Made by a program: the position numbers and the translations under genes
DNA from: Neobacillus rhizosphaerae
Lineage (GTDB): Bacteria > Bacillota > Bacilli > Bacillales > Cytobacillaceae
Assembly (NCBI RefSeq): GCF_937468385.1
Contig: NZ_CALBWS010000002.1
Span: forward strand, 117,842-181,841
DNA length: 64,000 nt
Direction of reading: 5' to 3'
Shown here: in pieces, positions 44,671 to 53,482 of the stretch
Numbering within the stretch: position 1 is the first letter of the stretch
How the letters are laid out: every line of letters starts with the position of its first letter
Notes under the pieces: model-generated
The model's input: the letters and a program-made list of their open reading frames with translations, nothing else
What the model was told of the DNA's origin: nothing
Databases searched by the model: none

Positions 44671-45562
44671 AGGAATTACCTACTTTCTCGATAAAAATAT
44701 CATTTAAAGAAGGCTCTTCAAGGGCAAATTTCCGAATGAATCCATTGTTTACTATCTCTTTAAGTATACTTTCCGCAACCTTTTCTCCTTCAATCTGCAA
44801 AAGAATTCCTTCCATCGTCGGAGTTGCCTTTACAACACCAGGATATTTTTTCAATGAATCTAGAGGAAATTCAGCATGGATGATAAGATTCTTTTTGCCA
44901 AACTCACGCTTAATCTCCTTTAAGGAACCATGAACGACAGGTTTTCCTTTATGCATAATACAGAGATGCTCGCACATCTCCTCCACATGATGCATTTGGT
45001 GGCTAGAGAATACAATGGTCGCCCCATTTTGTTTAAGGGTTAAGACAGCTTCCTTAAGCATTTCCACATTTATCGGATCAAGACCGCTAAATGGCTCATC
45101 AAGAATTAATAATTTGGGTTTATGTACTACAGCCGCAATAAATTGGATTTTTTGTTGATTCCCTTTTGAAAGCTCTTCTACTTTCTTATTCTCATACTCT
45201 GGTATTTTAAAGCGATCAAGCCAGTATATTAATTCTGTTAGTGCTTTATTTTTGGGCATACCTCTTAATCTGGCTAAATAGACAATTTGGTCGCGGACCT
45301 TTAACTTAGGGTATAAGCCTCTTTCCTCAGGAAGATAGCCGACCAAGTGGCTGGTAGAATAATCAATTGGTTGCCCATCCCAGGTAATTTTCCCGCCGCT
45401 TGAGTCCAGCAGACCTAATATCATTCGAAATGTTGTTGTTTTCCCGGCACCATTGGCTCCCAGAAAACCAAACATCTCCTTTTCGGGAATCGTTAACGAT
45501 AAATCGTCAACCGCGGTAAATTGTCCGAATCGTTTCGATACATGTTCAAGCTTTAGAACCAT
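44663..45562 (-). CDS. yhaQ: ABC exporter ATP-binding protein (YhaQ, NatA-like)
   Basis: A 299-residue ATPase with Walker A GANGAGKTT, the signature ELSKGNQQKIQF, Walker B LLILDEPFSGLDP and H-loop FSSHQMHHVEEM. A C-terminal extension of about 90 residues follows, as in NatA/CcmA-type subunits. I chose the ATG at 45562 (MVLKLEHVSKRFG), with RBS AGGAGTGAG. It is translationally coupled to the permease. Confidence 0.92.
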   Translation of the reverse strand: MVLKLEHVSKRFGQFTAVDDLSLTIPEKEMFGFLGANGAGKTTTFRMILGLLDSSGGKITWDGQPIDYSTSHLVGYLPEERGLYPKLKVRDQIVYLARLRGMPKNKALTELIYWLDRFKIPEYENKKVEELSKGNQQKIQFIAAVVHKPKLLILDEPFSGLDPINVEMLKEAVLTLKQNGATIVFSSHQMHHVEEMCEHLCIMHKGKPVVHGSLKEIKREFGKKNLIIHAEFPLDSLKKYPGVVKATPTMEGILLQIEGEKVAESILKEIVNNGFIRKFALEEPSLNDIFIEKVGNSYE

Positions 45563-45685
45563 TTCACTCACTCCTTTCCTACTTTGATACGAATATAACA
45601 TAAAATGGTTTCATTTTCTTTTTGCACAATTTAGAGAATTATGTGAAAATAATGGTAGCAATCTTTAAAAAAAGGGGATTTCGAG

Positions 45686-45871
45686 ATGAAAACTTATTCA
45701 TTAACTGCCTTTGAAGCAAATGGAGAAAAGATTTTAGATGAATCCTTCCAAGCAGACAATGATGACGCAGCAAAGCTGCAGGGTGAAAAATTACTATCAG
45801 AGAAAAATTTATTAGAAAAAACACATCGCTGTACCTCGCCAAACGGAAAGTTGCTGCTTTTTCATTCGTAA
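45686..45871 (+). CDS. yhzD: YhzD-like small protein
   Basis: A 61-residue soluble protein starting MKTYSLTAFEANGEKILDES and ending CTSPNGKLLLFHS. It matches the size, start and location (between yhaR and yhaQ) of B. subtilis YhzD. AAAGGGGA precedes the ATG, and a strong convergent terminator follows. Function unknown. Confidence 0.8.
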   Translation: MKTYSLTAFEANGEKILDESFQADNDDAAKLQGEKLLSEKNLLEKTHRCTSPNGKLLLFHS

Positions 45872-45877
45872 AAAAGC

Positions 45878-45912
45878 ATAAAAACAAAGAAGCTGAGCTT
45901 CTTTGTTTTTAT
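45878..45912. terminator. Bidirectional terminator yhzD/yhaR
   Basis: A 14-bp perfect stem, AAAAACAAAGAAGC/GCTTCTTTGTTTTT, with a 3-base loop. It has T-runs on either strand. Confidence 0.88.
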
Positions 45913-46700
45913 TTTCCGATAAAATTTGGCTTCCTTTTTTCCATAAACGCCTGAATTCCCTCTTGATGGTCCATTGTTTCTCGCATTTTTTGTTGGCCGT
46001 ACTTTTCTAATTCTAAAATCTTTAGTAGTTGCGGGCGGTTCTTTTCTGCTAAAATCTTTTTCGTTTTAATCATCGCTTGAACAGGCCGACTTAACCAGTC
46101 TGATAATCTAGCATCTAACGTCTCTTGGAGCCCATCACTTGCTATCTCCTGAATAAGCCCCAACTTTAATGCTTCTTCGGAGCCCATCATTTTCCCATCC
46201 CAGATGACCTGTTTTGCCCTTGTCTCTCCTAATCTTTTTTCTAAAAAGAAATGGGCACCACCATCAGGGATTAATCCGATGCCGATAAAATTCATCGCTA
46301 GCTTGCTTGCTTTGTCTGCAATAATATAGTCCGTTGCTAGCGCTAAGCTAAATCCTAAGCCTGCAGCTGCACCTGAGATGGCGCTGATTGTTAGTTTTGG
46401 GATGCTGTAAAGCGTAATAATTAATTCGCTGATACAGTCCATAACCGGAAGGAAATCGCTCTCATTCATGTTTGAAAGCATTGTTTTGATGTCTCCACCT
46501 GCTGAAAATGCTCTTCCTTTCCCCGTTAACACGACAATATCAACATCATCCGATTCGCTTATCTCTTTTAGTTTACAAGCAAGACCCCTAATCACGTCTG
46601 TATCCATGGCATTTAATGCCTCCGGCCGATTCATTTCAACCGTTGCAACACGGCCGTCCACCTTCAAATTCACCTTATCCGTTACAAAATTTATCGACAT
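45909..46700 (-). CDS. yhaR: Enoyl-CoA hydratase/isomerase (YhaR-like)
   Basis: A 263-residue crotonase. Motifs are FSAGGDIKTML and ISGAAAGLGFSLALATDYIIA for the oxyanion hole, with MNFIGIGLIPDGGAHFFLEKRLG over the catalytic region. The second position carries Asp/Gly rather than the usual Glu-Gly pair, so isomerase or other crotonase chemistry is possible. The ATG at 46700 follows a GGGGG run. It lies downstream of an acyl-CoA ligase gene, suggesting acyl-CoA catabolism. Confidence 0.88.
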   Translation of the reverse strand: MSINFVTDKVNLKVDGRVATVEMNRPEALNAMDTDVIRGLACKLKEISESDDVDIVVLTGKGRAFSAGGDIKTMLSNMNESDFLPVMDCISELIITLYSIPKLTISAISGAAAGLGFSLALATDYIIADKASKLAMNFIGIGLIPDGGAHFFLEKRLGETRAKQVIWDGKMMGSEEALKLGLIQEIASDGLQETLDARLSDWLSRPVQAMIKTKKILAEKNRPQLLKILELEKYGQQKMRETMDHQEGIQAFMEKRKPNFIGK

Positions 46701-46852
46701 TTGAAACGCCCCCCCATACTTTTTATTCACTTCCATTATATATGGTAATGGATAGAATAAAAACAAACTTTCCCAATATATTGAATTTTCTTCCTATCGT
46801 TTTAGTTTTATTTCAAGTGAAAAGGACAAGGAATCTTCCTTGCCCTCTTCAC

Positions 46853-48472
46853 TTATCCTTTTCGGAGAACTTCTTGTTGGACCTGATCACGAAGGGCCAT
46901 TTTTAGAAATTTACCAACTGAGGTTTTTGGAATTTCCTCAATGAACAGGATATCATCTGGGATCCACCATTTGGCAAACTGCGGTTTTAAGAAATCAAAT
47001 AGTTCTTCCTTCGTTGTTTTTCCCTTATTGGCTTCTTTTAATACGACGCAGGCCACAGGTCGCTCCTGCCATTGTTCATGAGGAACAGCCACAACCGCCG
47101 CTTCAAAAACTGCCTCATGTGCCATTAACGCATTTTCAAGATCAACCGATGAAATCCATTCACCGCCGCTCTTAATTAAATCTTTTGTACGATCGACGAT
47201 TTTCACAAAGCCTTCCTCGTCAATCGTGACAACATCCCCAGTATGCAGCCAGCCATCACGGAAGGCCTCTTCTGTTCGCTCGTCTTTATAATATTCAGAG
47301 GCAATCCAAGGACCTCTAATACACAATTCTCCCATTTCCGCTCCATCCCAGGCGACTTCGCCGTCCTTACCGACGATTTTTATTTCAAGTCCAGGGACAA
47401 GGACGCCCTGCTTCGCTCTTAATTCTAATCTTTCTTCTGCATCCAGTTCTTCCTGGTAGCTTTTTAGCGTTGAGATGACCACCAGAGGACTGGTCTCTGT
47501 CATACCATACGCATGCATAAATGGAATCTTATGCCGTTGTTCAAATGCTTTAATTATCCCTTTTGGTGCTGCGGACCCTCCACATAAAACTCCCCTTAAG
47601 CTGCTCATATCATAGGAGCCTTCATCGAGTTCCTTTAATAAGCCAAGCCAGATAGTTGGAACCCCTGCCGTTACTGTAACTCTTTCTTGCTCAATGAGCT
47701 CTGCAAGCAATTTTGGCGTAAAATAAGGTCCCGGTAGAACTAAGGATGTCCCAAACCAGACGGCGGAAAATGGCATCCCCCAAGCATTTGCATGGAACAT
47801 TGGCACAACTGGAAGTGCAATATCTTTTTCGCTTAATGCTGCACTATCCGCAAGACCTAGCGCCATACTGTGGAGAACAATCCCTCGGTGGGAATAAACA
47901 ACTCCCTTTGGATTTCCAGTGGTCGCTGATGTGTAGCACATTCCTGCCGGGGCGTTTTCGTCAATATCTTCAGGATAACGATATTCTGGATTCGCTTCAG
48001 CTAATAGTTTTTCATAATGATAGACTGGAGAGAGGGTTGTTTCTGGAAGTTCTTTTTCATCAGTCATAATAATATAGGCCTTTACAGTCTTTAATTCAGG
48101 GGCACATCTTTCGAGTAGTGGCAGGATGTCTGGGTCAACAAGGAGCACCTTGTCTTCGGCATGATTGATAATGTAGGAAATATGCTGGGGTGTTAGGCGA
48201 ATGTTTACTGTATGGAGAACAGCGCCCATACAAGGGATGGCAAAATAGGCTTCTAAGTGACGGTGATGATTCCATGCTAAGGTTCCTACCCTCTCGCCCT
48301 TTGTAACCCCTAATTTTGTTAGGCTGTCGGCCAGCCTTCTCGTTCTTTCGGCAATTTGTTTGTAGGTGAATCGGTGAATGCCGCTTGCCGTTCTTGAAAC
48401 TACTTGTTTTTTTGGAAAATACTTTTCTGCTCTCTCAATCATTTGCGTCATCGTTAAAGGTGTTTGCATCAT
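46853..48472 (-). CDS. Fatty-acid-CoA ligase, AMP-forming
   Basis: A 539-residue ANL-superfamily synthetase. The P-loop [17 protein letters not shown] is near residue 190, with [10 protein letters not shown], the [30 protein letters not shown] segment and TSVGKFLK at the end. The SATTGNPKG form and [10 protein letters not shown] resemble the medium/long-chain branch. It lies upstream of the yhaR-like hydratase. A palindrome sits in its promoter spacer, suggesting repression by a dedicated regulator. Confidence 0.9.
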   Translation of the reverse strand: MMQTPLTMTQMIERAEKYFPKKQVVSRTASGIHRFTYKQIAERTRRLADSLTKLGVTKGERVGTLAWNHHRHLEAYFAIPCMGAVLHTVNIRLTPQHISYIINHAEDKVLLVDPDILPLLERCAPELKTVKAYIIMTDEKELPETTLSPVYHYEKLLAEANPEYRYPEDIDENAPAGMCYTSATTGNPKGVVYSHRGIVLHSMALGLADSAALSEKDIALPVVPMFHANAWGMPFSAVWFGTSLVLPGPYFTPKLLAELIEQERVTVTAGVPTIWLGLLKELDEGSYDMSSLRGVLCGGSAAPKGIIKAFEQRHKIPFMHAYGMTETSPLVVISTLKSYQEELDAEERLELRAKQGVLVPGLEIKIVGKDGEVAWDGAEMGELCIRGPWIASEYYKDERTEEAFRDGWLHTGDVVTIDEEGFVKIVDRTKDLIKSGGEWISSVDLENALMAHEAVFEAAVVAVPHEQWQERPVACVVLKEANKGKTTKEELFDFLKPQFAKWWIPDDILFIEEIPKTSVGKFLKMALRDQVQQEVLRKG

Positions 48473-48503
48473 TGCTATATCCCCTCCATTAATGAAAGCA
48501 TAT

Positions 48504-48525
48504 TAATACACTGTAGAGTGTATTA
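48504..48525. promoter_or_regulatory. Palindromic operator in the acyl-CoA ligase promoter
   Basis: A perfect 22-bp palindrome, TAATACACT, four bases, AGTGTATTA. On the minus strand TTGTCT lies directly before it and TAATAT overlaps its end, so it occupies the -35/-10 spacer (about 19 bases). It differs from the FadR box before lcfB. The regulator is not in the window. Confidence 0.65.
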
Positions 48526-48593
48526 GACAATCCATATAATTATTCGATATTCAGCCGTGATAATCCTTTATTAAGAACAAATAAATTCAAAAA

Positions 48594-48620
48594 TCCCCTG
48601 CCAAAATTTAGGCAGGAGAA
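48594..48620 (-). terminator. Terminator after hemZ
   Basis: CTCCTGCC/GGCAGGGG stem followed on the minus strand by ATTTTTG; it overlaps the hemZ stop. Confidence 0.7.
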
Positions 48621-50119
48621 CCTTTTTCCGAGAATAACTCATCTAAAATTTTTAGTTTTTCTTCTGTGTAGGCTGCAAATCCGTCATTATAGGATTTCGG
48701 ATCCTTCGGATTGGCAAAGTGGGTAATCTTACCGGTAATCGGATCGATAAATTTGCTTGCTGCCCCGCAGCCTAGTCCAATAATCGTCTGCTGTTCCTCC
48801 ATAATCATTATGTTATAGATACTCTCTTGATTAGGAAGAGAATAGCCGACATTCTCAAGATTACCAAGAATGTTCTTTTGCCTGTATAGATAATAAGGTA
48901 CATAGCCATGACCTTCTGTCCAAACCTCAGCAAGCTCCATCATTTTTTCAGCCTCATCACGGCCCGCCACTTTGTATTTCTCCTTGTTCTTGGTCATTTC
49001 AGATGCACGCTTGAATGACAAGGTATGGACCGTTAAAGATTCAGGCATCAGCTTTTCTGTTTCCGCTAAAGAGTGGGTAAATTCAGGTACACCCTCACCA
49101 GGCAAGCCAATAATTAAGTCCATATTGATATTATTCATGCCCATGGAACGAGCCAAATGGTATTTTTCTACGGTCTCGGTAACTGTATGATGTCGGCCAA
49201 TCGCTTTTAACGTTTCTTGGGTATACGATTGCGGATTGATGCTAATCCGGTCAATATTCCACTTCTTTAAGACTTCTAATTTTTCCGGTGTAATGGTATC
49301 AGGTCGTCCCGCTTCAACGGTAATCTCGCGAATATTCTCCACATCTGGAAACGAGTCATACATTTCTTCATAAAGCATATCCATCTCGTTTGCTGTAATA
49401 CTAGTGGGTGTACCTCCCCCATAGTATACCGTGGTAATACGTACACCTTTTTCCTTTAACCAAGCTCCGATTTTCTTCATTTCATAATGAAGTCCACCGA
49501 GAAAGGAATCCACAGAACCCTGGCGTCCGTTGATCGCATAAGCCGGAAAAGTGCAATACGCACATTTCGTTGGACAAAAAGGAATCCCAATATAAATGCT
49601 TACTTCTTTTTGAAGTGAGTATAAATCAGGGACAACCGATAACTGTCGATCAACAATTTGCTGCATCAATTTAATCTTTTCATCGGTGATTAAGTAATCT
49701 TCCTTTAGCTGCTGATGGGCAGCCGCTAAAGGGACACCTTCCTGTATTTTCCGATGGAGCAGTTTAGTTGGTCTCACCCCAGTTAAAATACCCCACTTTT
49801 GTGTAATCCCTGAAAAGTCCTGGAGAACAGTTAAATAAGCATGGGCCACTGCATTTTTTAGTTGTTTAAACCATTCCTTTTCGGAATCACTTGAAACCAT
49901 CTCTTTTTGATACTCAGAAACATATACTTTTCCATTGTTATCCTTTAGTTCAGCGAAAACCGATACATGCTTATTGACTTGTAACGTAAATTTTATCTGT
50001 ATATCAGCTTCTTCAGCATTTGCTGTTAATATCTGTGATTCTTCAAAAAATAAATTAGCAATCAGCCTTAGTGGCCGACTAAATCTTTCATCCTCTAATC
50101 CTATTATCGAAATTCGCAA
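48608..50119 (-). CDS. hemZ: Coproporphyrinogen dehydrogenase HemZ (radical SAM)
   Basis: A 503-residue oxygen-independent oxidase family enzyme. The radical-SAM cluster motif CPTKCAYC uses Cys182, Cys186 and Cys189, followed by VYYGGGTPTSITANE and INPQSYTQETLKAIGRHHT. An N-terminal extension of about 170 residues, typical of HemZ, precedes the SAM domain. Its true substrate in coproporphyrin-pathway bacteria is debated. It is not linked to the hemEHY operon. Confidence 0.93.
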   Translation of the reverse strand: MRISIIGLEDERFSRPLRLIANLFFEESQILTANAEEADIQIKFTLQVNKHVSVFAELKDNNGKVYVSEYQKEMVSSDSEKEWFKQLKNAVAHAYLTVLQDFSGITQKWGILTGVRPTKLLHRKIQEGVPLAAAHQQLKEDYLITDEKIKLMQQIVDRQLSVVPDLYSLQKEVSIYIGIPFCPTKCAYCTFPAYAINGRQGSVDSFLGGLHYEMKKIGAWLKEKGVRITTVYYGGGTPTSITANEMDMLYEEMYDSFPDVENIREITVEAGRPDTITPEKLEVLKKWNIDRISINPQSYTQETLKAIGRHHTVTETVEKYHLARSMGMNNINMDLIIGLPGEGVPEFTHSLAETEKLMPESLTVHTLSFKRASEMTKNKEKYKVAGRDEAEKMMELAEVWTEGHGYVPYYLYRQKNILGNLENVGYSLPNQESIYNIMIMEEQQTIIGLGCGAASKFIDPITGKITHFANPKDPKSYNDGFAAYTEEKLKILDELFSEKGSPA

Positions 50120-50440
50120 TTAAATCACCTTTCAATAGTAAACTTCCTTAAGTGTACAAAATCGCGAAAACAAGGTCAATAAGTTGGAAATCATTCACAT
50201 AAACCAGCAATAACGGAAATGGTATTTCAACCCACCATCTTCTATGGTAATACACTCCTTTATAAACCCCAGTCTAACTTAATAAAGGAGGTGTGAGCAG
50301 AGCTTGGCTTCACCTATTCAAAGTAAACAATGTATATTTTCCTCTTAAATTGAATATACTGATTTGTTTTTGCGACGCTCCGCCCCTTTTCCATAAATAG
50401 AAAAGATACCACAGGTTAGGTCCCGTGATATCTTTGCCAA
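50120..50440. other. Gap between hemZ and yhaX
   Basis: A 321-base region. It contains a segment at about 50265-50335 that resembles 62198-62263, the start of the 52-bp repeat region (CTAAC-TAATAA-GG-GG...AGCT...TATTCAAA). It ends in the yhaX terminator. A GGAGGTGTG at 50287 precedes only a 35-codon frame with poor spacing, so no gene is called. Confidence 0.4.
50401..50436 (-). terminator. Terminator after yhaX
   Basis: AAAGATAnCACGGG/CCTGTGGTATCTTT stem followed on the minus strand by TCTATTT. Confidence 0.75.
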
Positions 50441-51310
50441 TCATTTTTTTATGATATTCATCTTTCTTAAAAATTCAATTGGCTGCTGCTTGCGGAAGTG
50501 CTCCTTTACCATATAGGCAACACCATGCTCATTTTCCGACCTCGTTACCCAATCAGAAGCCTTTTTTACTTCAAAGACGGCATTCCACATCGCGACCCCA
50601 AGGCCTGCAGCTTCAATTAAAGAAACATCATCTAGGGCATCACCAATATAAACCATTTCACTTCTACGGATTCCAAGTTGGTTTCCTAAGTAAGTCAATC
50701 CTGTTAATTTTGAAACGCCAGCAGGAACAATATCCAGCCTTAGTGAATCAAGTTCGATTATGTCAATCTCATTAAACATTTTTCTAAGGATTTTCTTTAC
50801 ATCGATCAGGTCGCCTCTATCTTCAAAATAAACCTCTATTTTTGGTGGTGTAACTGGCTGGTCATGTAAATATTCACTTAGTGAAGAGACAAATTGCTGG
50901 GAATAAAAAACCGGATCTCCAGATGTAAAAACTGTTTTTGCCAAAAAGTTATTATTCAGCTTTAACTTATTCGCTAATGAAAATTGTTCATGTACAAGAC
51001 GGATTTGGCAGGGGATTGCCTCTAGGAGACGAACAGTATCATAGGTAATGTCTTCATTAATCCTTTTTACATAAATCGGCTTTTCTTCAGGACTTGCAAT
51101 ATAGGCACCTTGATGTGTAATAAGTGGTGATTTTATTTTTAACGCCTTTGCCACCTTTCTTGCTGATGGGAAACTGCGTGATGTTACAAGCGTTAGATAA
51201 ATACCTTTTTGCTGAACATAATCAATGGCTTCTTTTGTTGACTTATGGATTTTTCCATTCGTTTGAAGAAGCGTGCCATCAATATTTAATGCAAGCAAGC
51301 GATAAATCAT
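50441..51310 (-). CDS. yhaX: HAD-superfamily (Cof-type) protein YhaX
   Basis: A 289-residue Cof-like HAD protein. Motif I reads ALNIDGTLL, so the usual nucleophilic Asp is Asn9 while Asp11 is kept. Motif II (TLVTSRS) and motif IV (GDALDDVSLIEAAGLGVAM) are intact. As far as I recall, B. subtilis YhaX has the same Asn. It may therefore be a non-catalytic or unusual phosphatase. The ATG at 51310 follows GGGGG. Confidence 0.9.
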   Translation of the reverse strand: MIYRLLALNIDGTLLQTNGKIHKSTKEAIDYVQQKGIYLTLVTSRSFPSARKVAKALKIKSPLITHQGAYIASPEEKPIYVKRINEDITYDTVRLLEAIPCQIRLVHEQFSLANKLKLNNNFLAKTVFTSGDPVFYSQQFVSSLSEYLHDQPVTPPKIEVYFEDRGDLIDVKKILRKMFNEIDIIELDSLRLDIVPAGVSKLTGLTYLGNQLGIRRSEMVYIGDALDDVSLIEAAGLGVAMWNAVFEVKKASDWVTRSENEHGVAYMVKEHFRKQQPIEFLRKMNIIKK

Positions 51311-51411
51311 TATGTTGCCCCCTGTTCTTGGTGAAATTACCCTTATATCACTTTTATGACTTTTCACTCATTAATAGAACAGATGAGATGGCCTCACTAT
51401 CGAAAAAGAAA

Positions 51412-51436
51412 AAAACCCCCGTTTTTCCGAGGGCTT
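51412..51436 (-). terminator. Terminator after yheA
   Basis: CCCTCG-gaaaaa-CGGGGG hairpin followed on the minus strand by TTTTTTTC, just past the yheA stop. Confidence 0.75.
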
Positions 51437-51447
51437 AGCTTTGAAGT

Positions 51448-51795
51448 TTACAATTGTCCATATAAGTCTTCTAATGGTTTCATAATTACTTTATTTAATT
51501 CACCGATAATCATGCTCATTCGCTGTTCTGCTTGCATGAGATGGGCAATTTTTTGATTTTGCTGAACTAGTGCTACTGTTGACTGTGCTTGCTGAATTTC
51601 TTGTTCAGATATATCCTGACCCATCATTTGTTTTTGCTGTAGATTCATTTGGATTTGACGGAATTGATCAAACATTTGTTTTGCCGCCGGATCGGCATTC
51701 ACTTCGCTATATGCCTGCTTTAATTGTGTATACTCATCACTTTGACGAATTGCGGTTTCTAAGGCATATGCGGAATCATATAAATTTACTGCCAT
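51448..51795 (-). CDS. yheA: YlbF/YmcA-family protein YheA
   Basis: A 115-residue all-helical protein starting MAVNLYDSAYALETAIRQSDEY, with DPAAKQMFDQFRQIQMNLQQKQMMG and QRMSMIIGELNKVIMKPLEDLYG. It is of the YlbF/YheA family, whose best-known members (YlbF, YmcA) act with RNase Y; YheA itself has no assigned role. The ATG at 51795 is preceded by AAGGAGTG. Confidence 0.92.
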   Translation of the reverse strand: MAVNLYDSAYALETAIRQSDEYTQLKQAYSEVNADPAAKQMFDQFRQIQMNLQQKQMMGQDISEQEIQQAQSTVALVQQNQKIAHLMQAEQRMSMIIGELNKVIMKPLEDLYGQL

Positions 51796-51814
51796 CGGGT
51801 TCACTCCTTTTCAG

Positions 51815-51975
51815 ATAAGATGAAACGGCCATCAGTGGTGGTTTTACACAGATGGTTAGTTGAATCAATCGGGCTTTTACGGGCAGTGGATACCACTTAA
51901 CCTTAGGTGTTTCCTCCTCTAAGAATGGAGTGGGGGCTCTTACTGCCGTTAATGCGAGATAAACAATTCTCCACA
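51815..51975 (-). other. Structured segment resembling an IS200/IS605 right end
   Basis: On the minus strand the segment has several short hairpins: CTCC/GGAG, AGTGG-tat-CCACT, and CCATC/GATGG. It also holds the stretch GCCCGATTGATTCAACTAACC. This layout reminds me of the 3' end of TnpB/omega-RNA regions of IS200/IS605 elements, ending 20 bases before the yheA ribosome site. A 66-codon frame crosses it but reads into yheA. No tnpB remains. It could instead be a leader of yheA. Confidence 0.35.
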
Positions 51976-52017
51976 ACTATAACAAACTATTCATTCAAAT
52001 GCGAGAATGTTCAAATC

Positions 52018-52045
52018 ACCAACCAAATTATTTTCACATACGATA
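52018..52045 (+). promoter_or_regulatory. Candidate sigma-K promoter for the ATP-grasp cluster
   Basis: AC at 52018, 17 bases, then CATACGATA at 52037-52045 match the sigma-K consensus (AC, CATAnnnTA). It lies 57 bases before the first yheD-type gene, fitting spore-coat expression. Confidence 0.5.
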
Positions 52046-52101
52046 CTATATCAACGAATGCCCATAAAAAACGATTCTATACGTGTAAATGAGGAGTGAT
52101 T

Positions 52102-53475
52102 ATGTCATTTTCATTAACCCCTGTTAAAATTGTGCCCTGGATTTTCACTGTGAAAAATGATTGCCAAGTACAAATGTCCGAGCAATTGTTTACCCATTTA
52201 CAATTAAAAGAGAATCTAGATTTGAAAATCACATTAGGGAAGAAAACAATCACAACTACCGTTCAAACTGTAGAAATGGCCGCTGACGAAATACTTTTAC
52301 CGGAAAAGATGATAACAGAATTTTGTCTGCCACTTCAAAGCTACAAATTTCAGGCCATGTATCTAGCAGAAAGTCATACGCTGAAGCTAGGACCCATGGT
52401 CGGATTACTGACAAATTTCACCTCAAATAAGCATGAAGAGCCGCACTTTCGCACCATCCATTCCTTTTGTGAGGAACTGCATCACGGAATAACGATGCAA
52501 GGTGGTTTTTTCTACGTTTTTTCTTATGACAAATTTTTAAACGAAGGCTATTACCTTGATGACGGGAAATGGATTCTATTTGAGCCGCCACTGCCAGATG
52601 TCATATATAATCGTATCCATTCCAGAAGACTGGAACAAAAGGATTCCTATAAACATTTTCGCAAACGGCTGGAACAATTAATGATCCCGATATTTAATGA
52701 TCGTTTTCTTTCTAAATGGGAAGTGTATGAGCAGCTAAGCGAAGAAAGACATCTTTTCCCCTATATTCCCGAAACGAAAATTTTCTCAAAGGAACACCTG
52801 CATGATTTTATCCAAAAATACGAAACCGTCTTCCTAAAACCGATTCATGGGAGCCAGGGCAGGAACATTATTAAAGTTATAAAGGAAATGGAATACCTCT
52901 ATACGTTTCAAACGTCGTTAACTGATCAGTCAGATCAGTTAGGGAATAAATATTCCTTAGACGAAATTTATCCGTTGATAAAACCAATCCTTCATAATCG
53001 AATTTATATTATTCAACAGGGCCTTTCTTTAGTAACACATCAATCATGTGCCATCGATTTTAGGGTTTTATGTCATAAAAATCAAACCGACCACTGGGAA
53101 ATTACATCCATTGTGGCAAGGATAGCTGCTGAACAGGAATTTGTTTCTAATATCGCGAAAGGCGGAACAATTACAAGACCGTTGAATGTCTTGAGAACTT
53201 GTTTGGACCGAAGAAAATCTTTAGAAGTACTTGCACAAATGAAGGAATTGGCTCTTGAAACAGCTTCCGTTATTAGCAGCCACTCAGCAGGCATAACGGG
53301 AGAACTTGGCATCGACATCGGTGTCGATCTTGATGGCAGGCTTTGGTTAATTGAGGTCAATTCCAAGCCCTCAAAAAATTTCGATGATGGTTTAGGAAAA
53401 ATTAGACCATCTGCAAAGGCGATCATCCAATTTTGTGCGAAGCTTGGATTTGAAACCGAGCCATTAAAGGAGTGA
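52102..53475 (+). CDS. yheD: YheD-type ATP-grasp spore-coat protein (1 of 4)
   Basis: A 457-residue protein of the YheC/YheD ATP-grasp family. An N-terminal domain (about 1-150, ending LKLGPMVGLLTNF) is followed by PDVIYNRIHSRRLE and the ATP-grasp elements VFLKPIHGSQGRNIIKV, DFRVLCHKNQ and GELGIDIGVDLDGRLWLIEVNSKPS. Metal-binding Asp, Glu and Asn are present in the last motif. The ATG at 52102 follows GAGGAG. In B. subtilis YheC/D are coat-associated; the joined substrates are unknown. Confidence 0.9.
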   Translation: MSFSLTPVKIVPWIFTVKNDCQVQMSEQLFTHLQLKENLDLKITLGKKTITTTVQTVEMAADEILLPEKMITEFCLPLQSYKFQAMYLAESHTLKLGPMVGLLTNFTSNKHEEPHFRTIHSFCEELHHGITMQGGFFYVFSYDKFLNEGYYLDDGKWILFEPPLPDVIYNRIHSRRLEQKDSYKHFRKRLEQLMIPIFNDRFLSKWEVYEQLSEERHLFPYIPETKIFSKEHLHDFIQKYETVFLKPIHGSQGRNIIKVIKEMEYLYTFQTSLTDQSDQLGNKYSLDEIYPLIKPILHNRIYIIQQGLSLVTHQSCAIDFRVLCHKNQTDHWEITSIVARIAAEQEFVSNIAKGGTITRPLNVLRTCLDRRKSLEVLAQMKELALETASVISSHSAGITGELGIDIGVDLDGRLWLIEVNSKPSKNFDDGLGKIRPSAKAIIQFCAKLGFETEPLKE

Positions 53476-53482
53476 CATTAAA

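Noticed and set aside
50289..50396. 35-codon frame with GTG start after GGAGGT
   Set aside because: The Shine-Dalgarno abuts the start with almost no spacing and the product has no recognisable features.
51776..51976. 66-codon minus-strand frame overlapping the yheA start
   Set aside because: Its start lacks a ribosome site and it covers the hairpin-rich segment; it is more likely structured RNA or an IS relic than protein.
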